Assembly: GCA_016280465.1 (NCBI GenBank)
Contig: JAEEGT010000113.1
Coordinates: 1 to 52,554 of the forward strand
DNA: 52,554 nt
Direction: 5' to 3'
Origin: Lachnospiraceae bacterium
GTDB taxonomy: Bacteria > Bacillota > Clostridia > Lachnospirales > Lachnospiraceae
The notes below the pieces were generated by a model. The model ran no database searches. It saw only the letters and a program-made list of their open reading frames with translations, and was not told the DNA's origin. A program made the position numbers and the translations under genes. Below are positions 18,741-28,832 of the stretch, piece by piece; positions within the stretch are counted from its first letter, which is position 1; the number at the start of each line of letters is the position of its first letter.

Positions 18741-20740
18741 TCCATTCCTCCTATGAGTCCGGTAAGATCCTCCTGGGCGGAGCCGGTCTTTCCCGACGTC
18801 GGTATATATTCCCCGGTGGGGGTAAGCTTCATTGTATCGATGCTGCCTTCAGACAGCCTGTTTAATACAGATTCAAGTTTTCTTTGAGCGGACTTATCCC
18901 AAATGGGAAAAAGAACCTCAATGCGCCCCTCAAAATTTCGCGGCATCCAGTCTGCGCTTGAGCAGTAATATTCGGTATTCCCGCCGTTACGGAATCTGAA
19001 TATCCTGCTGTGCTCCAGCTGCTTACCCACCACGGACAGTACGGTTAAATTGTCATTTAACCCCGGGCGGGAAGGTTTAAAACAACAGATCCCGCGGACT
19101 ATGAGGGTAACTTTGACACCCGAAGCGGCAGCTGACAAAAGTGCATCTATTATGTCCCTGTCGCAAAGAGAATTGATCTTTGCGGTGATCTCTGCGGCTT
19201 TCCCGTTCCCGGCATTGGATCTTTCCCGCTCTATCAGTCTTAAAAACTCTTCTTTAAGGCCGAAGGGAGATGCGGTAAGGCTGTAAAGATCGGGTTTGTT
19301 GCCGTAACCAGAAGCATATTCGAAAAGAGACAGGACATCGTCGCAGATCCCGGTCGAGGCGGTAAAAAGTCCTACATCCGTGTAGGTTTTAGCGGTAAAT
19401 TCATTGTAATTCCCCGTGGAAATATGGGCATATCTGCGGATACCACCCTGTTCCTTTCTCTCCACCAAAAGAAGCTTACAGTGGGTCTTTAACCCGGCTC
19501 TTCCGAAAAGGACCTTAGCCCCGGAAGCGATCAGTTTCTTTGTATTTTCAAGATTTCTTTCTTCATCGTAACGGGCCCTTAATTCCATAAGGGCAATAAC
19601 TTCTTTGCCGTTTTGTGCGGCCCTGCAGAGAAGGTCCGTGACTGCGGATTCCCTGCCGGTCCTGTAAAGGGTCTGGCGTATTGATATCACATCGGGGTCC
19701 GAGGCGGCTTCCCCGAGAAAACTTAAAACTTCATTGAAGCTGTCATAGGGCACGCAGCAAAGACGGTCCCGCTTTGAAAGAAGGTTAAAGGCGCCCGCCC
19801 CAAAGGGATCGGACGCGGACTCCGCCATGGTTTCGGGTGCGGTCTCCGTCCTTTCTTTTAAGACCTCTGAAAAGAATCGAAGGTCCACATATTTACTCTC
19901 AAATATCGCATCACGGGACAAAGCAATGGTATCCGCCAGAAAAGCTTTGGTATCCTCACTTGCGGTATTTTGAAGGATACAGCATACAAAACCCGCCGTT
20001 TCAAGATCCTTAAGCCAATTTGCCATGTTTTTTTGATCCGGAGTGCCGGGATATATCTCATCCCGATCCCTTACGGCTTTAAATACGCAGATCGTCGAAG
20101 GATCGATGTAATCCGGCAAAAGATCTCCCCGGTCCTTAAGTATATCTTCAAGGAGAAAAACAGTCCCGGCTCCGGGTTTATCTCCCTCCGCAAACACTAT
20201 CCTCTCTTCCGGGGACTTAAGAGGAAGAAGGAAGCAGCTTGCACCATCCCGGGATTTAAGAATTATGTTAACCGATTCGGATCTTATCTTTGCAGGGTCG
20301 AAGGGAACAATGCGTTTTATGAGGCTGGGTATGGTTGACATAACACTGCCGCAATTATTCTGCCTCTTCAACCCTCCGTCTCTGTATAAACGGAGCTCCT
20401 GCGAGCTTTTAATATAGTTTACATAACTATCAGCAACATGATCCGCTCTGCCAAGAAACTCTCCCGCCCTCTTAAGCACAAGCCTAATCTGCTCTTCGGC
20501 GGTAAAGCCGCAAATATCTTTTAGTTCGGGAAATTCTTTCTTTTGCCTTAAAAGAGTGGACAGTCTGATGGCAAAGAATTCATCCAGGCTGCCGGAGACA
20601 ATGCCAAGGAATTTAGCCCGCTCTTCTGCCCCGTAGCGGGGATTGACTCCCTCCGAAAGAACTCTCTCCAGAAAGGAGAACCAGGACAGTTCTCGGTTTA
20701 CATAATATTCAGTTGACCCATGATCTCCGGCATCAGTCAT
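18737..20740 (-). CDS. ppk1: polyphosphate kinase 1
   Basis: YYVNRELSWFSFLERVLSE; RRYAHISTGNYNEFTAKTYTDVGLFTA; VRGICCFKPSRPG. Start could be the upstream ATG at 20782. Confidence 0.92.
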   Translation of the reverse strand: MTDAGDHGSTEYYVNRELSWFSFLERVLSEGVNPRYGAEERAKFLGIVSGSLDEFFAIRLSTLLRQKKEFPELKDICGFTAEEQIRLVLKRAGEFLGRADHVADSYVNYIKSSQELRLYRDGGLKRQNNCGSVMSTIPSLIKRIVPFDPAKIRSESVNIILKSRDGASCFLLPLKSPEERIVFAEGDKPGAGTVFLLEDILKDRGDLLPDYIDPSTICVFKAVRDRDEIYPGTPDQKNMANWLKDLETAGFVCCILQNTASEDTKAFLADTIALSRDAIFESKYVDLRFFSEVLKERTETAPETMAESASDPFGAGAFNLLSKRDRLCCVPYDSFNEVLSFLGEAASDPDVISIRQTLYRTGRESAVTDLLCRAAQNGKEVIALMELRARYDEERNLENTKKLIASGAKVLFGRAGLKTHCKLLLVERKEQGGIRRYAHISTGNYNEFTAKTYTDVGLFTASTGICDDVLSLFEYASGYGNKPDLYSLTASPFGLKEEFLRLIERERSNAGNGKAAEITAKINSLCDRDIIDALLSAAASGVKVTLIVRGICCFKPSRPGLNDNLTVLSVVGKQLEHSRIFRFRNGGNTEYYCSSADWMPRNFEGRIEVLFPIWDKSAQRKLESVLNRLSEGSIDTMKLTPTGEYIPTSGKTGSAQEDLTGLIGGMD
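20334..20344 (-). repeat. GTTATGTHAAC word (C variant)
   Basis: Exact; ppk1 (VMST). Confidence 0.85.
20417..20427 (-). repeat. GTTATGTHAAC word (A variant)
   Basis: Exact; ppk1 (SYVNY). Confidence 0.85.
20696..20706 (-). repeat. RTTATGTHAAC word (ATTATGTAAAC)
   Basis: One mismatch; ppk1 (YYVN). Confidence 0.7.
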
Positions 20741-22028
20741 TAACGGACCGTCCCATAATGTATTGAATAAACTGTTCTGCACAACGTCCCGATTTTCCGC
20801 CGTGGTTCAGTTCCCAACGACGGGCAAGGGAAATAAGTTCCTCCTTGGGTATGGAGATACCGTTTCTCTCCGCCAGGGTAAGAACGATATTGTCGTATTC
20901 CTTTTGTCCGGGAGATCCGAAATATACCGTAATGCCGAAGCGATCATAAAGAGAAAGCTTTTCCTGCATGGTATCGTTAAGATGCACTTCGTCGTCGCTT
21001 CGCTCGGAAAACTTCTCGTTGATCAGGTGCCTTCGATTGGAAGTAGCGTAGATCAGCACATTTTCGGGTTTCTTTTCGATGCCGCCCTCGATAACGGCCT
21101 TTAAATACTTGTAATCGGTCTCGAACTCCTCGAAACTCAGGTCGTCCATAAAAAGAACGAATTTGTAATTTCTGTCTTTGATAAGGTCGATGACGGCGTT
21201 AAGATACTCAATCTGATGCTTGTAGATCTCAATGACTCTCAGACCCTTTGAAAAATACATGTTGGCAAGTGCCTTGACCGCAGTGCTCTTTCCGGTCCCC
21301 GCATCGCCGTAAAGCAGGCAGTTGTTGGAAAGGTTCCCTCCCACGAAGGCGTCCGTATTTTCGATAAGCTGTTTCTTTGCGGAATCATAGCCCACAAGAT
21401 CGTCAAGAGAAACGGGGGCAAGTCCCGTAATGGGCACGATCTTAACGGCATCTGTACGGTTGTCACGGAGGACTCTGAAGGCGTTATGTAAACCAAATTG
21501 TCCGGCCCCGCGCTTTCCGTAAAAGCCGTTCAATATCAGTTTCATCTCCTCCGGCGAGGATGCCTTGTCAAAGTCGGCGATGAATCCGCAAATGGCTGTC
21601 CTTATCTCGTGATTGTAGATCCCGATGTTCCCGGGAAGCTTATAATCTGTGAGATACTCAAGATTCTTAAGTTCCAGGGCATTGGATAGTTCCGAAAGAT
21701 CGAAATCGTAAAGTTCGCGGATTATGGAAAGGTCCGAAAGCACCAGGCGGTTGATATCCCCCTCGACGCTTCCTTTGCCTTCCGCTGCTTTACTGTAAGT
21801 GTTTTCGCTGTTTAGCAAAAGAAAGACCAGATAGTTATGCCAGAGATTGCCGGAGACTCCCGTTTGGGCGGCAAATTCCGTCAGTTTATTAAAGCAGTCG
21901 TAAAATCTTGTCTGCTTTTCTTTTACCGAAGTATTGTTGTTGCCGAAATTTTCCATGAGATAGACAAAGTCGGAAAAAAGACGATCCTCAAGAAGATCAC
22001 GAAAGATTATCAGTTCCTGTTCTCGCAT
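20733..22028 (-). CDS. DUF815 family AAA ATPase
   Basis: LLYGDAGTGKSTAVKALAN Walker A, KFVLFMDDLSFEEFE, VLIYATSNRRHLI. Confidence 0.9.
   Translation of the reverse strand: MREQELIIFRDLLEDRLFSDFVYLMENFGNNNTSVKEKQTRFYDCFNKLTEFAAQTGVSGNLWHNYLVFLLLNSENTYSKAAEGKGSVEGDINRLVLSDLSIIRELYDFDLSELSNALELKNLEYLTDYKLPGNIGIYNHEIRTAICGFIADFDKASSPEEMKLILNGFYGKRGAGQFGLHNAFRVLRDNRTDAVKIVPITGLAPVSLDDLVGYDSAKKQLIENTDAFVGGNLSNNCLLYGDAGTGKSTAVKALANMYFSKGLRVIEIYKHQIEYLNAVIDLIKDRNYKFVLFMDDLSFEEFETDYKYLKAVIEGGIEKKPENVLIYATSNRRHLINEKFSERSDDEVHLNDTMQEKLSLYDRFGITVYFGSPGQKEYDNIVLTLAERNGISIPKEELISLARRWELNHGGKSGRCAEQFIQYIMGRSVND
21483..21493 (+). repeat. GTTATGTHAAC word (A variant)
   Basis: Exact; DUF815 gene (GLHN). Confidence 0.85.
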
Positions 22029-22080
22029 AACGGGCCCCTTTTAATTGTTTTCTTTCTTGTAATTCTAATCCTTTTGGCGC

Positions 22081-22109
22081 TTGATAGCAAGATTCTGTTG
22101 CCCTATAAT
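22081..22109 (+). promoter_or_regulatory. sigma70-type promoter
   Basis: TTGATA-N17-TATAAT, 40 bp upstream of the TTG start at 22149. Confidence 0.75.
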
Positions 22110-22148
22110 AGGCTTATAGACAGATACTCCGAAGGGGGTGTTGGATAA

Positions 22149-23189
22149 TTGTCCAGACTTTCAAGAAACATAATCGCAATAGCCGTAGCCCTTCTTTTTA
22201 TGGCGGGCATTTTGTTTTACGGCATCACAAGGCACAGCTCAAGCATGGTGTCCGATAACACCATAGGAAACACCGCAGGTAACCTTACCGCAGGCGGGCT
22301 GTTTTCCGAAGCGGGCGGCAAAGTCTATTTTGCAAATCCCTACGATGAAAACTGCCTCTATTCCATGGATCCGGACGGCACCAATATTAAAAAACTCTGC
22401 AATCTTTCCGCTGCATACATCAATGCGGGCGGAGATCTTGTGTTCTTTTACGGTGCCAGAGTGGGTACCAGCAAGGGGCTTGGAAGTGTGGCCGGCAAAC
22501 CCGGTATCTTCTCCGTAAGGTCCGACGGAAGCCATCTTTCACAGCTGACCAGCAACATTCCCATGAGCATGTTCCTTGTGGGCAACAATATCTATTACAA
22601 ACATGCGGGGGCCGATGCCATAACCTTCGATGTCTTTGACCTGAAAAAGAAAGAAAGCACCGAGCTTCTCCCTCATCCCATCAGCGCCTACTCCTACGAC
22701 AGGGGTAAGCTTTACTACGGCGGCGAGACCGGCGAGCGTTTTCTTTATACCTTTGACACGGGACTCAGGGTCGAAGAAGCCATATGGCAGGGTGATGTAT
22801 GGGCACCCGTCTATTACGCCGGATATGTGTACTACCTGGACGTACAGAACAATTACAGGATCTGCAGATATTCACCTGAATATAATCAGATAGAGGTCCT
22901 TACCAACGACCGGGCGGATTTCTTCAATATATTCGGCAATGTGATCTTCTACCAGAAAAGTTCCCAGACTTCGCCTGCTTTAAAGAAAATGGCCCTGGAT
23001 GGGACCGAAAACATGGTGGTGGCGGAGGGAACTTACAATATGGTGAGCCTAACCTCCGAATACGCTTACTTTACAGAATTCGGCCACACGACCCCGCTTT
23101 ACAGGACACCAACCTACGGATACCCCAATGTGACGGAATTTACCGAGGCGAGGGATGCTGCTCTTGAGGCTATCAGACCCGGTAAGTGA
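22149..23189 (+). CDS. membrane-anchored beta-propeller-like protein (DUF5050-like)
   Basis: TTG start with GAAGGGGG upstream; N-terminal TM; repeated YFANPYDENCLYSMDPDGTNIKKLC-type units. Confidence 0.75.
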   Translation: MSRLSRNIIAIAVALLFMAGILFYGITRHSSSMVSDNTIGNTAGNLTAGGLFSEAGGKVYFANPYDENCLYSMDPDGTNIKKLCNLSAAYINAGGDLVFFYGARVGTSKGLGSVAGKPGIFSVRSDGSHLSQLTSNIPMSMFLVGNNIYYKHAGADAITFDVFDLKKKESTELLPHPISAYSYDRGKLYYGGETGERFLYTFDTGLRVEEAIWQGDVWAPVYYAGYVYYLDVQNNYRICRYSPEYNQIEVLTNDRADFFNIFGNVIFYQKSSQTSPALKKMALDGTENMVVAEGTYNMVSLTSEYAYFTEFGHTTPLYRTPTYGYPNVTEFTEARDAALEAIRPGK

Positions 23190-23239
23190 TCATGGTCTTG
23201 CCAACATGTTTTTCGCCATAAGTGCAAAAGAAAACAAAA

Positions 23240-23261
23240 AACCGGGCGATGCTGCCCGGTT
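23240..23261 (-). terminator. terminator of folate operon
   Basis: Minus strand AACCGGGC-agcatc-GCCCGGTT followed by TTTTTGTTTT. Confidence 0.8.
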
Positions 23262-23270
23262 TAAATTTGC

Positions 23271-24095
23271 TTATTTTAGTTTACATAACATTTCTTCCGC
23301 CGTCAGCCCCGAAACCGGATGCCTTAAATCAGGAGCTATCTCCTTAAGGGGTTCAAGCACAAACTCTCTGTTCTGCATGTCCCTGTGGGGAATGGTAAGT
23401 TCCTCCGAAGCCATCACAAGATCATCGTAGTAGATAATATCAAGGTCTATGGTCCGGGGACCCCAGTGGATCTTTCTTTCTCTCTTAAGGCTCTGCTCCG
23501 TTTCGGATATCCGTTCAAGAAGCTCGAAAGGCGTTAAATAAGTCCTTATCTTCCACATTCCGTTAGTGAAATCCGGCTGATCGGTATATCCGTAAGGCTT
23601 GGTGGTGATAAGGGACGCTTCCATTAAAAGTTCTATACCCTCGAAGCCAGCGAAAATATCCTTTGCGGCAGTTATCTGTGCCGGTCCCTCTCCTATGTTG
23701 GAGCCTACAGAAATAATAGCCTCATGCCACTCTCTTGTTATGTTAACCGACACATTCTCGAATTCCGCTTCGATGGGGGCCTCCGGCTTATAAACTTCAA
23801 CGGAGACGGCATCACAAAGAGAGAACTTTAAAAGTATGGATCTTGCCAGAGTATCCGCGGCAGCCTCTATAAGATCAAAGCTTTTCTCCGAAAATTTGGA
23901 AAGAGCGAACTCACAGACCTCGGCGTAGCTGACCGTATCCTTCAGATCGTCGGACAGACCCGCTTTTTTCAGAGGAAGTTTTAATGTTATGTCAACCAAA
24001 AAGTTCTGGCCTTTTCTTTTTTCGGACTCAAAGACTCCGTGATAGGCAAAAATCTTTAGTCCTTTGATCCTGATCTCATCATCAAATCTTTGCAT
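23271..24095 (-). CDS. folBK: bifunctional dihydroneopterin aldolase / HPPK
   Basis: FolB half (IRIKGLKIFAYHGVFESEKRKGQNFLVDITL) fused to FolK half (AIISVGSNIGEGPAQI...WGPRTIDLDIIYYDD...IPHRDMQNREFVLEPL). Confidence 0.95.
   Translation of the reverse strand: MQRFDDEIRIKGLKIFAYHGVFESEKRKGQNFLVDITLKLPLKKAGLSDDLKDTVSYAEVCEFALSKFSEKSFDLIEAAADTLARSILLKFSLCDAVSVEVYKPEAPIEAEFENVSVNITREWHEAIISVGSNIGEGPAQITAAKDIFAGFEGIELLMEASLITTKPYGYTDQPDFTNGMWKIRTYLTPFELLERISETEQSLKRERKIHWGPRTIDLDIIYYDDLVMASEELTIPHRDMQNREFVLEPLKEIAPDLRHPVSGLTAEEMLCKLK
23279..23289 (-). repeat. GTTATGTHAAC word (A variant)
   Basis: Exact; last codons of folBK (LCKL). Confidence 0.85.
23737..23747 (+). repeat. GTTATGTHAAC word (T variant)
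   Basis: Exact; folBK (VNIT). Confidence 0.85.
23986..23996 (+). repeat. GTTATGTHAAC word (C variant)
   Basis: Exact; folBK (VDIT). Confidence 0.85.
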
Positions 24096-24891
24096 TCTTA
24101 ACAGCCTCCGCCATTAAACAAGCCCTGAGATTTTCCTTAACGTCATGGACACGCACAAACATGGCACCGTTTAAAACAGCAAGTACCGTGGTAACAAGGG
24201 TTCCTTCCAGTCTTTCCTCCACGGGAAGATCGAGAGTGTTCCCGATAACGGACTTCCTGCTGCAGCCAAGAAGCCAAGGCATTCCAAGTTTCCTCATGCC
24301 GTCAAGGTTCTTTATCACCCAGAGGTTTTCCGCCGTATCCTTCTGAAATCCCACTCCGGGATCCAGTATGATCTTATCCCCGGCAATGCCGAATCCCTCG
24401 GCCCTTCTCTGTATATCCTTAAGATCTTCCCAAAAATCCACGGAAAAATCTCTGTAATCATGTTCTTTTCTGTTATGCATAAGACAGCAGGCCACACCGC
24501 TATTTGCTATCACCCTGCCCATCTCTTCGTCTCTAAGGAGTCCCCATACATCATTGATAAGATCGGCTCCCGCTTCTATGGCAAGCCCTGCCGTGGATGC
24601 TTTATAGGTGTCCGCAGAAACAGGAATATCAAATTCTGATTTAATTTTCGCTATCACGGGCAATATCCTTGCCTGTTCTTCTTCGGCCGAAACGGGAGCA
24701 AAGCCGGGCCTTGTGGACTCTCCGCCCACGTCGATGACGGCTGCCCCTTCTTTTATCATTTTTTCCGCATGAAAAAGGGCGGCATCCATCTCATTGTACC
24801 TGCCGCCGTCGGAAAAAGAATCCGGTGTAACATTCAATATCCCCATTATATGGGTCCTGTTTTCGTCAAAATCCCTGTTCCCAATCCTCAT
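24082..24891 (-). CDS. folP: dihydropteroate synthase
   Basis: THIMGILNVTPDSFSDGGRYNEMDAAL; VIDVGGESTRPG. Confidence 0.97.
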   Translation of the reverse strand: MRIGNRDFDENRTHIMGILNVTPDSFSDGGRYNEMDAALFHAEKMIKEGAAVIDVGGESTRPGFAPVSAEEEQARILPVIAKIKSEFDIPVSADTYKASTAGLAIEAGADLINDVWGLLRDEEMGRVIANSGVACCLMHNRKEHDYRDFSVDFWEDLKDIQRRAEGFGIAGDKIILDPGVGFQKDTAENLWVIKNLDGMRKLGMPWLLGCSRKSVIGNTLDLPVEERLEGTLVTTVLAVLNGAMFVRVHDVKENLRACLMAEAVKNAKI

Positions 24892-24903
24892 GATCTCACC
24901 CGC

Positions 24904-25455
24904 TTACTTTATCATCTCAAAGAATTCACGTCTGTATCTTTCCTCGTTAAAGGCGCCTCTGGCAGCCATTGTAACGGTTTTGGTGCCGGGTTTCTTTACC
25001 CCGCGCATGGTCATGCACATGTGTTCAGCCTCGGCGTAGACCATAACACCCTCGGGGTTGAGACTCTCCATGACGGCATCGGCAATCTGGTTGGTCATAC
25101 GCTCCTGTATCTGAGGACGCTTTGCAAAAACCTCAACGGTACGGGCAAGCTTGCTGATGCCCACCACCTCTCCTTTGGGAATATAGGCAATGTGAACCTT
25201 GCCGAAAAAAGGAAGCAAATGGTGCTCGCATACCGAGTAAAAAGAAATGTCCTTTTCGATAACGGCTTCTTTCCCTTCAACCTTAAAACGCTTTGAAAGT
25301 ATCTCTTTAGGGTCCATTTCGAAACCCGCAAAAAGCTCCGAGCACATCCTGGAAACCCTGTCCGGTGTTTCCAAAAGGCCCTCTCTTTCAGGATCTTCGC
25401 CGATACCCTCAAGGAAGAGTTTAACGGCTTCTTTTATCTTTGCTTCATCGATCAT
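24904..25455 (-). CDS. folE: GTP cyclohydrolase I
   Basis: [55 protein letters not shown]. Confidence 0.97.
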   Translation of the reverse strand: MIDEAKIKEAVKLFLEGIGEDPEREGLLETPDRVSRMCSELFAGFEMDPKEILSKRFKVEGKEAVIEKDISFYSVCEHHLLPFFGKVHIAYIPKGEVVGISKLARTVEVFAKRPQIQERMTNQIADAVMESLNPEGVMVYAEAEHMCMTMRGVKKPGTKTVTMAARGAFNEERYRREFFEMIK

Positions 25456-26746
25456 TGAATCTCACTCCGTGAAAATCTTTTTTATTCTTAAAATCCGTGG
25501 CAGCGTCCTTGATACCCTTAAGTATGGACAGTGAACCGCAGGCAAGTATCACACCGGTCTTACCGGCCATTAGTCGGGCAAGCTCCACAGCCTCTTCGGG
25601 GCTGTCGGCCGCAGAAACATTGGGATTATAATTCCTGATGGTCTCCGCAAGTTCAAAGGAAGAAAGGGTGCGCTCCCTGTTGGGAGAACTTACGGTGATC
25701 ACAGCCTTGCTTAGGGGAGTCAGAAGCTCCGTAACGCGCCGGTAGTCCTTATCCTTAAACATTCCCATTATAATAACTATTTCTTTGTTTGTAAAATAAG
25801 TTTCCATGCATTCTTTGAGTCTCATCGCCGCAGGCTCGTTATGGGCCCCGTCAATGAAAAACAAAGGTCTTTCGGAGATCATCTCAAATCTTCCGGATTC
25901 CTCGGTCTTAAGAAGTCCGGTCGCGATATTGCCGTCCGAGATCTTAAAGCCTTCTTCTCTTAAGGCAAGGGCCGCTTCGATTGCCAGAGCTCCGTTCTCG
26001 GGCTGATAATTTCCAAGCAGACCGATCTTAAGCTTCTTAAAGTCTTTGTAGGAAAATACGGTTCCTTTAAGGGAAAAAGAAGCCTTTATCCTTTCGGGTT
26101 CCACAAAGGTCAAAGGTACCTTTAAGTCTCCGCAGGTCCTTTGTATAACAGCCTTTGCCTCCTTAACCTGAAAGGCCGAAACACAGCGGGAACCGAATTT
26201 AATAACACCCGCTTTGTTTGTCGCTATGTCTTCTATCTTCGACCCAAGGATCCCCATATGATCGAAGCCTATGGGCGTGATGACTGACAGGATGTTTGAG
26301 GGGCTTATATTGGTGGAATCAAGTTTCCCTCCGAGGCCTGCTTCAAGTATCACCGCATCACATTTCTTTTCCTTAAAATATAAAAGTGCCATGGCGGTCT
26401 CGGTCTCAAAGCGAGTGGCACCCAGGGTATTGACCTTTGAAAGACGCTCCGCAAGATCGCCATAGTCGGCAGCGGATATATTTCGGCCGTTAACCCTTAT
26501 TATCTCCCGCTCATCAAAAACCTTGGGGGAGGTGAACAGTCCGACTTTGTAGCCTGCTGCGCACATTATATTAAAAAGAAACCGGCTTGTGGATCCTTTG
26601 CCGTTGGTCCCGGCCACCTGGATGATCTTAAGATCCCTTTCGGGATTTCCCAGAGCATTGCAAAGCCCCTTTATTCCTTCAAGCCCCGGGTGTATGCCCC
26701 GGACTCCGAGGCTCTCCATATATTCCAGTGCTTCTTCATACTTCAT
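25445..26746 (-). CDS. folC: folylpolyglutamate synthase / dihydrofolate synthase
   Basis: [55 protein letters not shown]. Confidence 0.95.
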   Translation of the reverse strand: MKYEEALEYMESLGVRGIHPGLEGIKGLCNALGNPERDLKIIQVAGTNGKGSTSRFLFNIMCAAGYKVGLFTSPKVFDEREIIRVNGRNISAADYGDLAERLSKVNTLGATRFETETAMALLYFKEKKCDAVILEAGLGGKLDSTNISPSNILSVITPIGFDHMGILGSKIEDIATNKAGVIKFGSRCVSAFQVKEAKAVIQRTCGDLKVPLTFVEPERIKASFSLKGTVFSYKDFKKLKIGLLGNYQPENGALAIEAALALREEGFKISDGNIATGLLKTEESGRFEMISERPLFFIDGAHNEPAAMRLKECMETYFTNKEIVIIMGMFKDKDYRRVTELLTPLSKAVITVSSPNRERTLSSFELAETIRNYNPNVSAADSPEEAVELARLMAGKTGVILACGSLSILKGIKDAATDFKNKKDFHGVRFNDR

Positions 26747-28190
26747 GGGAATCCTGCCTCTCTTCCGAAGGGCCCTCTGCTTTTACAAGGGCACGTTTCT
26801 TTCTGGCATGGAATTCCTGCTTGTCCTTGTCCATCTTGAGAACGGTAAATTTATAGCCGATCATCAGGAAGATGGCGGTCACAAGCCAGGTAACGGGATC
26901 TGCGGCACATACCCCCGCGAAGCTCTGATAAGCACTTGCGACGGTGGACACGATGGCTCTGGATATCAGTTCCACAATACCGCCTATCATGGCCATCAGC
27001 GAGAATCCGCAGCCCTGCATTACGTTTCTGTATATGAATATCTCTCCCAGAGGGATGTAACAAAGTCCGCTTATAAGTATGTAGGTCCTGCCGTACTCAA
27101 GAATCTGATCGAAGGGTATATCGCTGCCCGTATCCACAAACAGTCTCATAAGCACAGGCAGTGTGAGGATAGCCACCCCGTAGATCGCAATTGAATACAC
27201 GATGGACATAAGACTGGATACCAGGGTTCCCTTTTTGATCCTGCCGATGTCATTGATACCGCGGTTCTGGGCGGAATAGGTGGACATGGCAACACCCATG
27301 GCACTGTAGGGAAGGGTAGCCAGCTGTCCTGCCTTGTTGGCTGCGGTGTAGCTTGCAACCACCACCGATCCGAATTTGTTCAAAGCCGTCTGGACCATAA
27401 TGGTACCCACAGCGGTTATGGAAAACTGTAACGCCATGGGAATACCGATGGACAGCTGATTTCGCATGCACATTCCGTTGATCCGCAGGGTCTCTTTGTC
27501 CGGAACCAGAAGTTTAACCTTGTTTAAAGTATAGAAAAAGCAAAGGATCCCCGAAACTCCCTGGGAGATCACCGTGGCCAAAGCCGCTCCCCTTACGCCC
27601 ATACCGAAGTTCTTGATTAGCACAAGGTCCAGTACTATATTAAGAAGTGCCGAAATTATCAGGAAATAAAGGGGCACTCTGGAATTTCCAACGGCCCTTA
27701 ACAGACTTGCCATTACATTGTAGAAAATGGTAAATACCATACCTATGCAGATGATGATTATGTAGTCGTAGGACATCTGATAGATATCCTCGGGAGTATG
27801 CATGATAACAAGAAGTTTCTTCATGCCTGCGGTACTGATAAGGGTCAGTATGACCGCCGCGGCAAAAGAAAGAATCAGGGCGTTGGTAACACTTAACTTA
27901 AGACCCTTTTCGTCACCCGCACCGAAGCGCTGGGCGGTAAGGACGGTAAATCCCGAAGTCAGTCCCAGGGCAAAACCCAGGATCAGGAAAGAAATGGTAC
28001 CGGTGGCACCCACCGCCGCAAGGGCGTCCAAACCTACAAAACGCCCTACGATAATGGTATCCACCATGTTGTAGAGCTGTTGAAAAATGTTTCCCAATAC
28101 CACGGGAATTATGAATCTTACTATAAGGCCGAAGGGCTTGCCCTTGGTCATGTCTATCTGATTAGCCACGTTAAACTCCTCTTTAAACAC
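26736..28190 (-). CDS. MATE family efflux transporter
   Basis: 12-TM-like; FIIPVVLGNIFQQLYNMVDTIIVGRFVGLDALAAVGATG. Confidence 0.93.
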   Translation of the reverse strand: MFKEEFNVANQIDMTKGKPFGLIVRFIIPVVLGNIFQQLYNMVDTIIVGRFVGLDALAAVGATGTISFLILGFALGLTSGFTVLTAQRFGAGDEKGLKLSVTNALILSFAAAVILTLISTAGMKKLLVIMHTPEDIYQMSYDYIIIICIGMVFTIFYNVMASLLRAVGNSRVPLYFLIISALLNIVLDLVLIKNFGMGVRGAALATVISQGVSGILCFFYTLNKVKLLVPDKETLRINGMCMRNQLSIGIPMALQFSITAVGTIMVQTALNKFGSVVVASYTAANKAGQLATLPYSAMGVAMSTYSAQNRGINDIGRIKKGTLVSSLMSIVYSIAIYGVAILTLPVLMRLFVDTGSDIPFDQILEYGRTYILISGLCYIPLGEIFIYRNVMQGCGFSLMAMIGGIVELISRAIVSTVASAYQSFAGVCAADPVTWLVTAIFLMIGYKFTVLKMDKDKQEFHARKKRALVKAEGPSEERQDSHEV

Positions 28191-28364
28191 GACGCAACCG
28201 CATCACCTCAATAGTATATACTACGGGAGGAATCTTCAAGTTAAATAATTATTAATTTGCACGGTTTTTAACCTGTAAAGCGGATTATTTACTTCTTGGC
28301 CTCAAAAACTTACCTGTTACCTCAAATCGGTTTCTTTTTCCCTTAGTTTGTATATAATGAAAAC

Positions 28365-28820
28365 ATGAACAACATCAAGGTCAGGATCGAGATCGAACCG
28401 AATACTGAAGACTACGAGGTCACCATCAAATGTGCAGAGATCGATGAGGGAGTCACAAAGATCCGTAAGCTCTTAGCCGAAGGTTTTTCTTCCGGCTGCC
28501 AGATAAGCTTTGTAAAGGGCGACAAGGAATTCTTTCTCCCCATGACGGACATTCTCTTCTTTGAGACCGAGGGCGGTCAGATATGGGCCCATACCCCCAC
28601 GGAAGCCTTCGAAGTGAAGAACAAGCTCTACGAGCTTGAGGACATGCTTCCCGGTTTCTTTATGAGGATATCCAAATCCGCCATCCTCAATGTAAAGAAG
28701 GTGTACTCCATAACCAGGAATCTTACGGGCGCCAGTAAGATCGAGTTTCAGGGGACACCAAAGATCGTATTCTGTTCAAGGAACTATTACAAAGAATTGA
28801 AAGACAAGCTTACTTTATAA
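28365..28820 (+). CDS. LytTR-domain DNA-binding regulator
   Basis: DILFFETEGGQIWAHTPTEAFEVKNKLYELEDMLPGFFMRISKSAILNVKKV, standalone LytTR. Confidence 0.88.
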   Translation: MNNIKVRIEIEPNTEDYEVTIKCAEIDEGVTKIRKLLAEGFSSGCQISFVKGDKEFFLPMTDILFFETEGGQIWAHTPTEAFEVKNKLYELEDMLPGFFMRISKSAILNVKKVYSITRNLTGASKIEFQGTPKIVFCSRNYYKELKDKLTL

Positions 28821-28832
28821 AGGAGAACATAA

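Noticed and set aside
8254-20344. GTTGACATAAC copies interpreted as -35 promoter boxes (TTGACA)
   Set aside because: Only the C-variant contains TTGACA, no -10 box follows at 16-18 bp in the copies examined, and most copies lie inside genes in either orientation.
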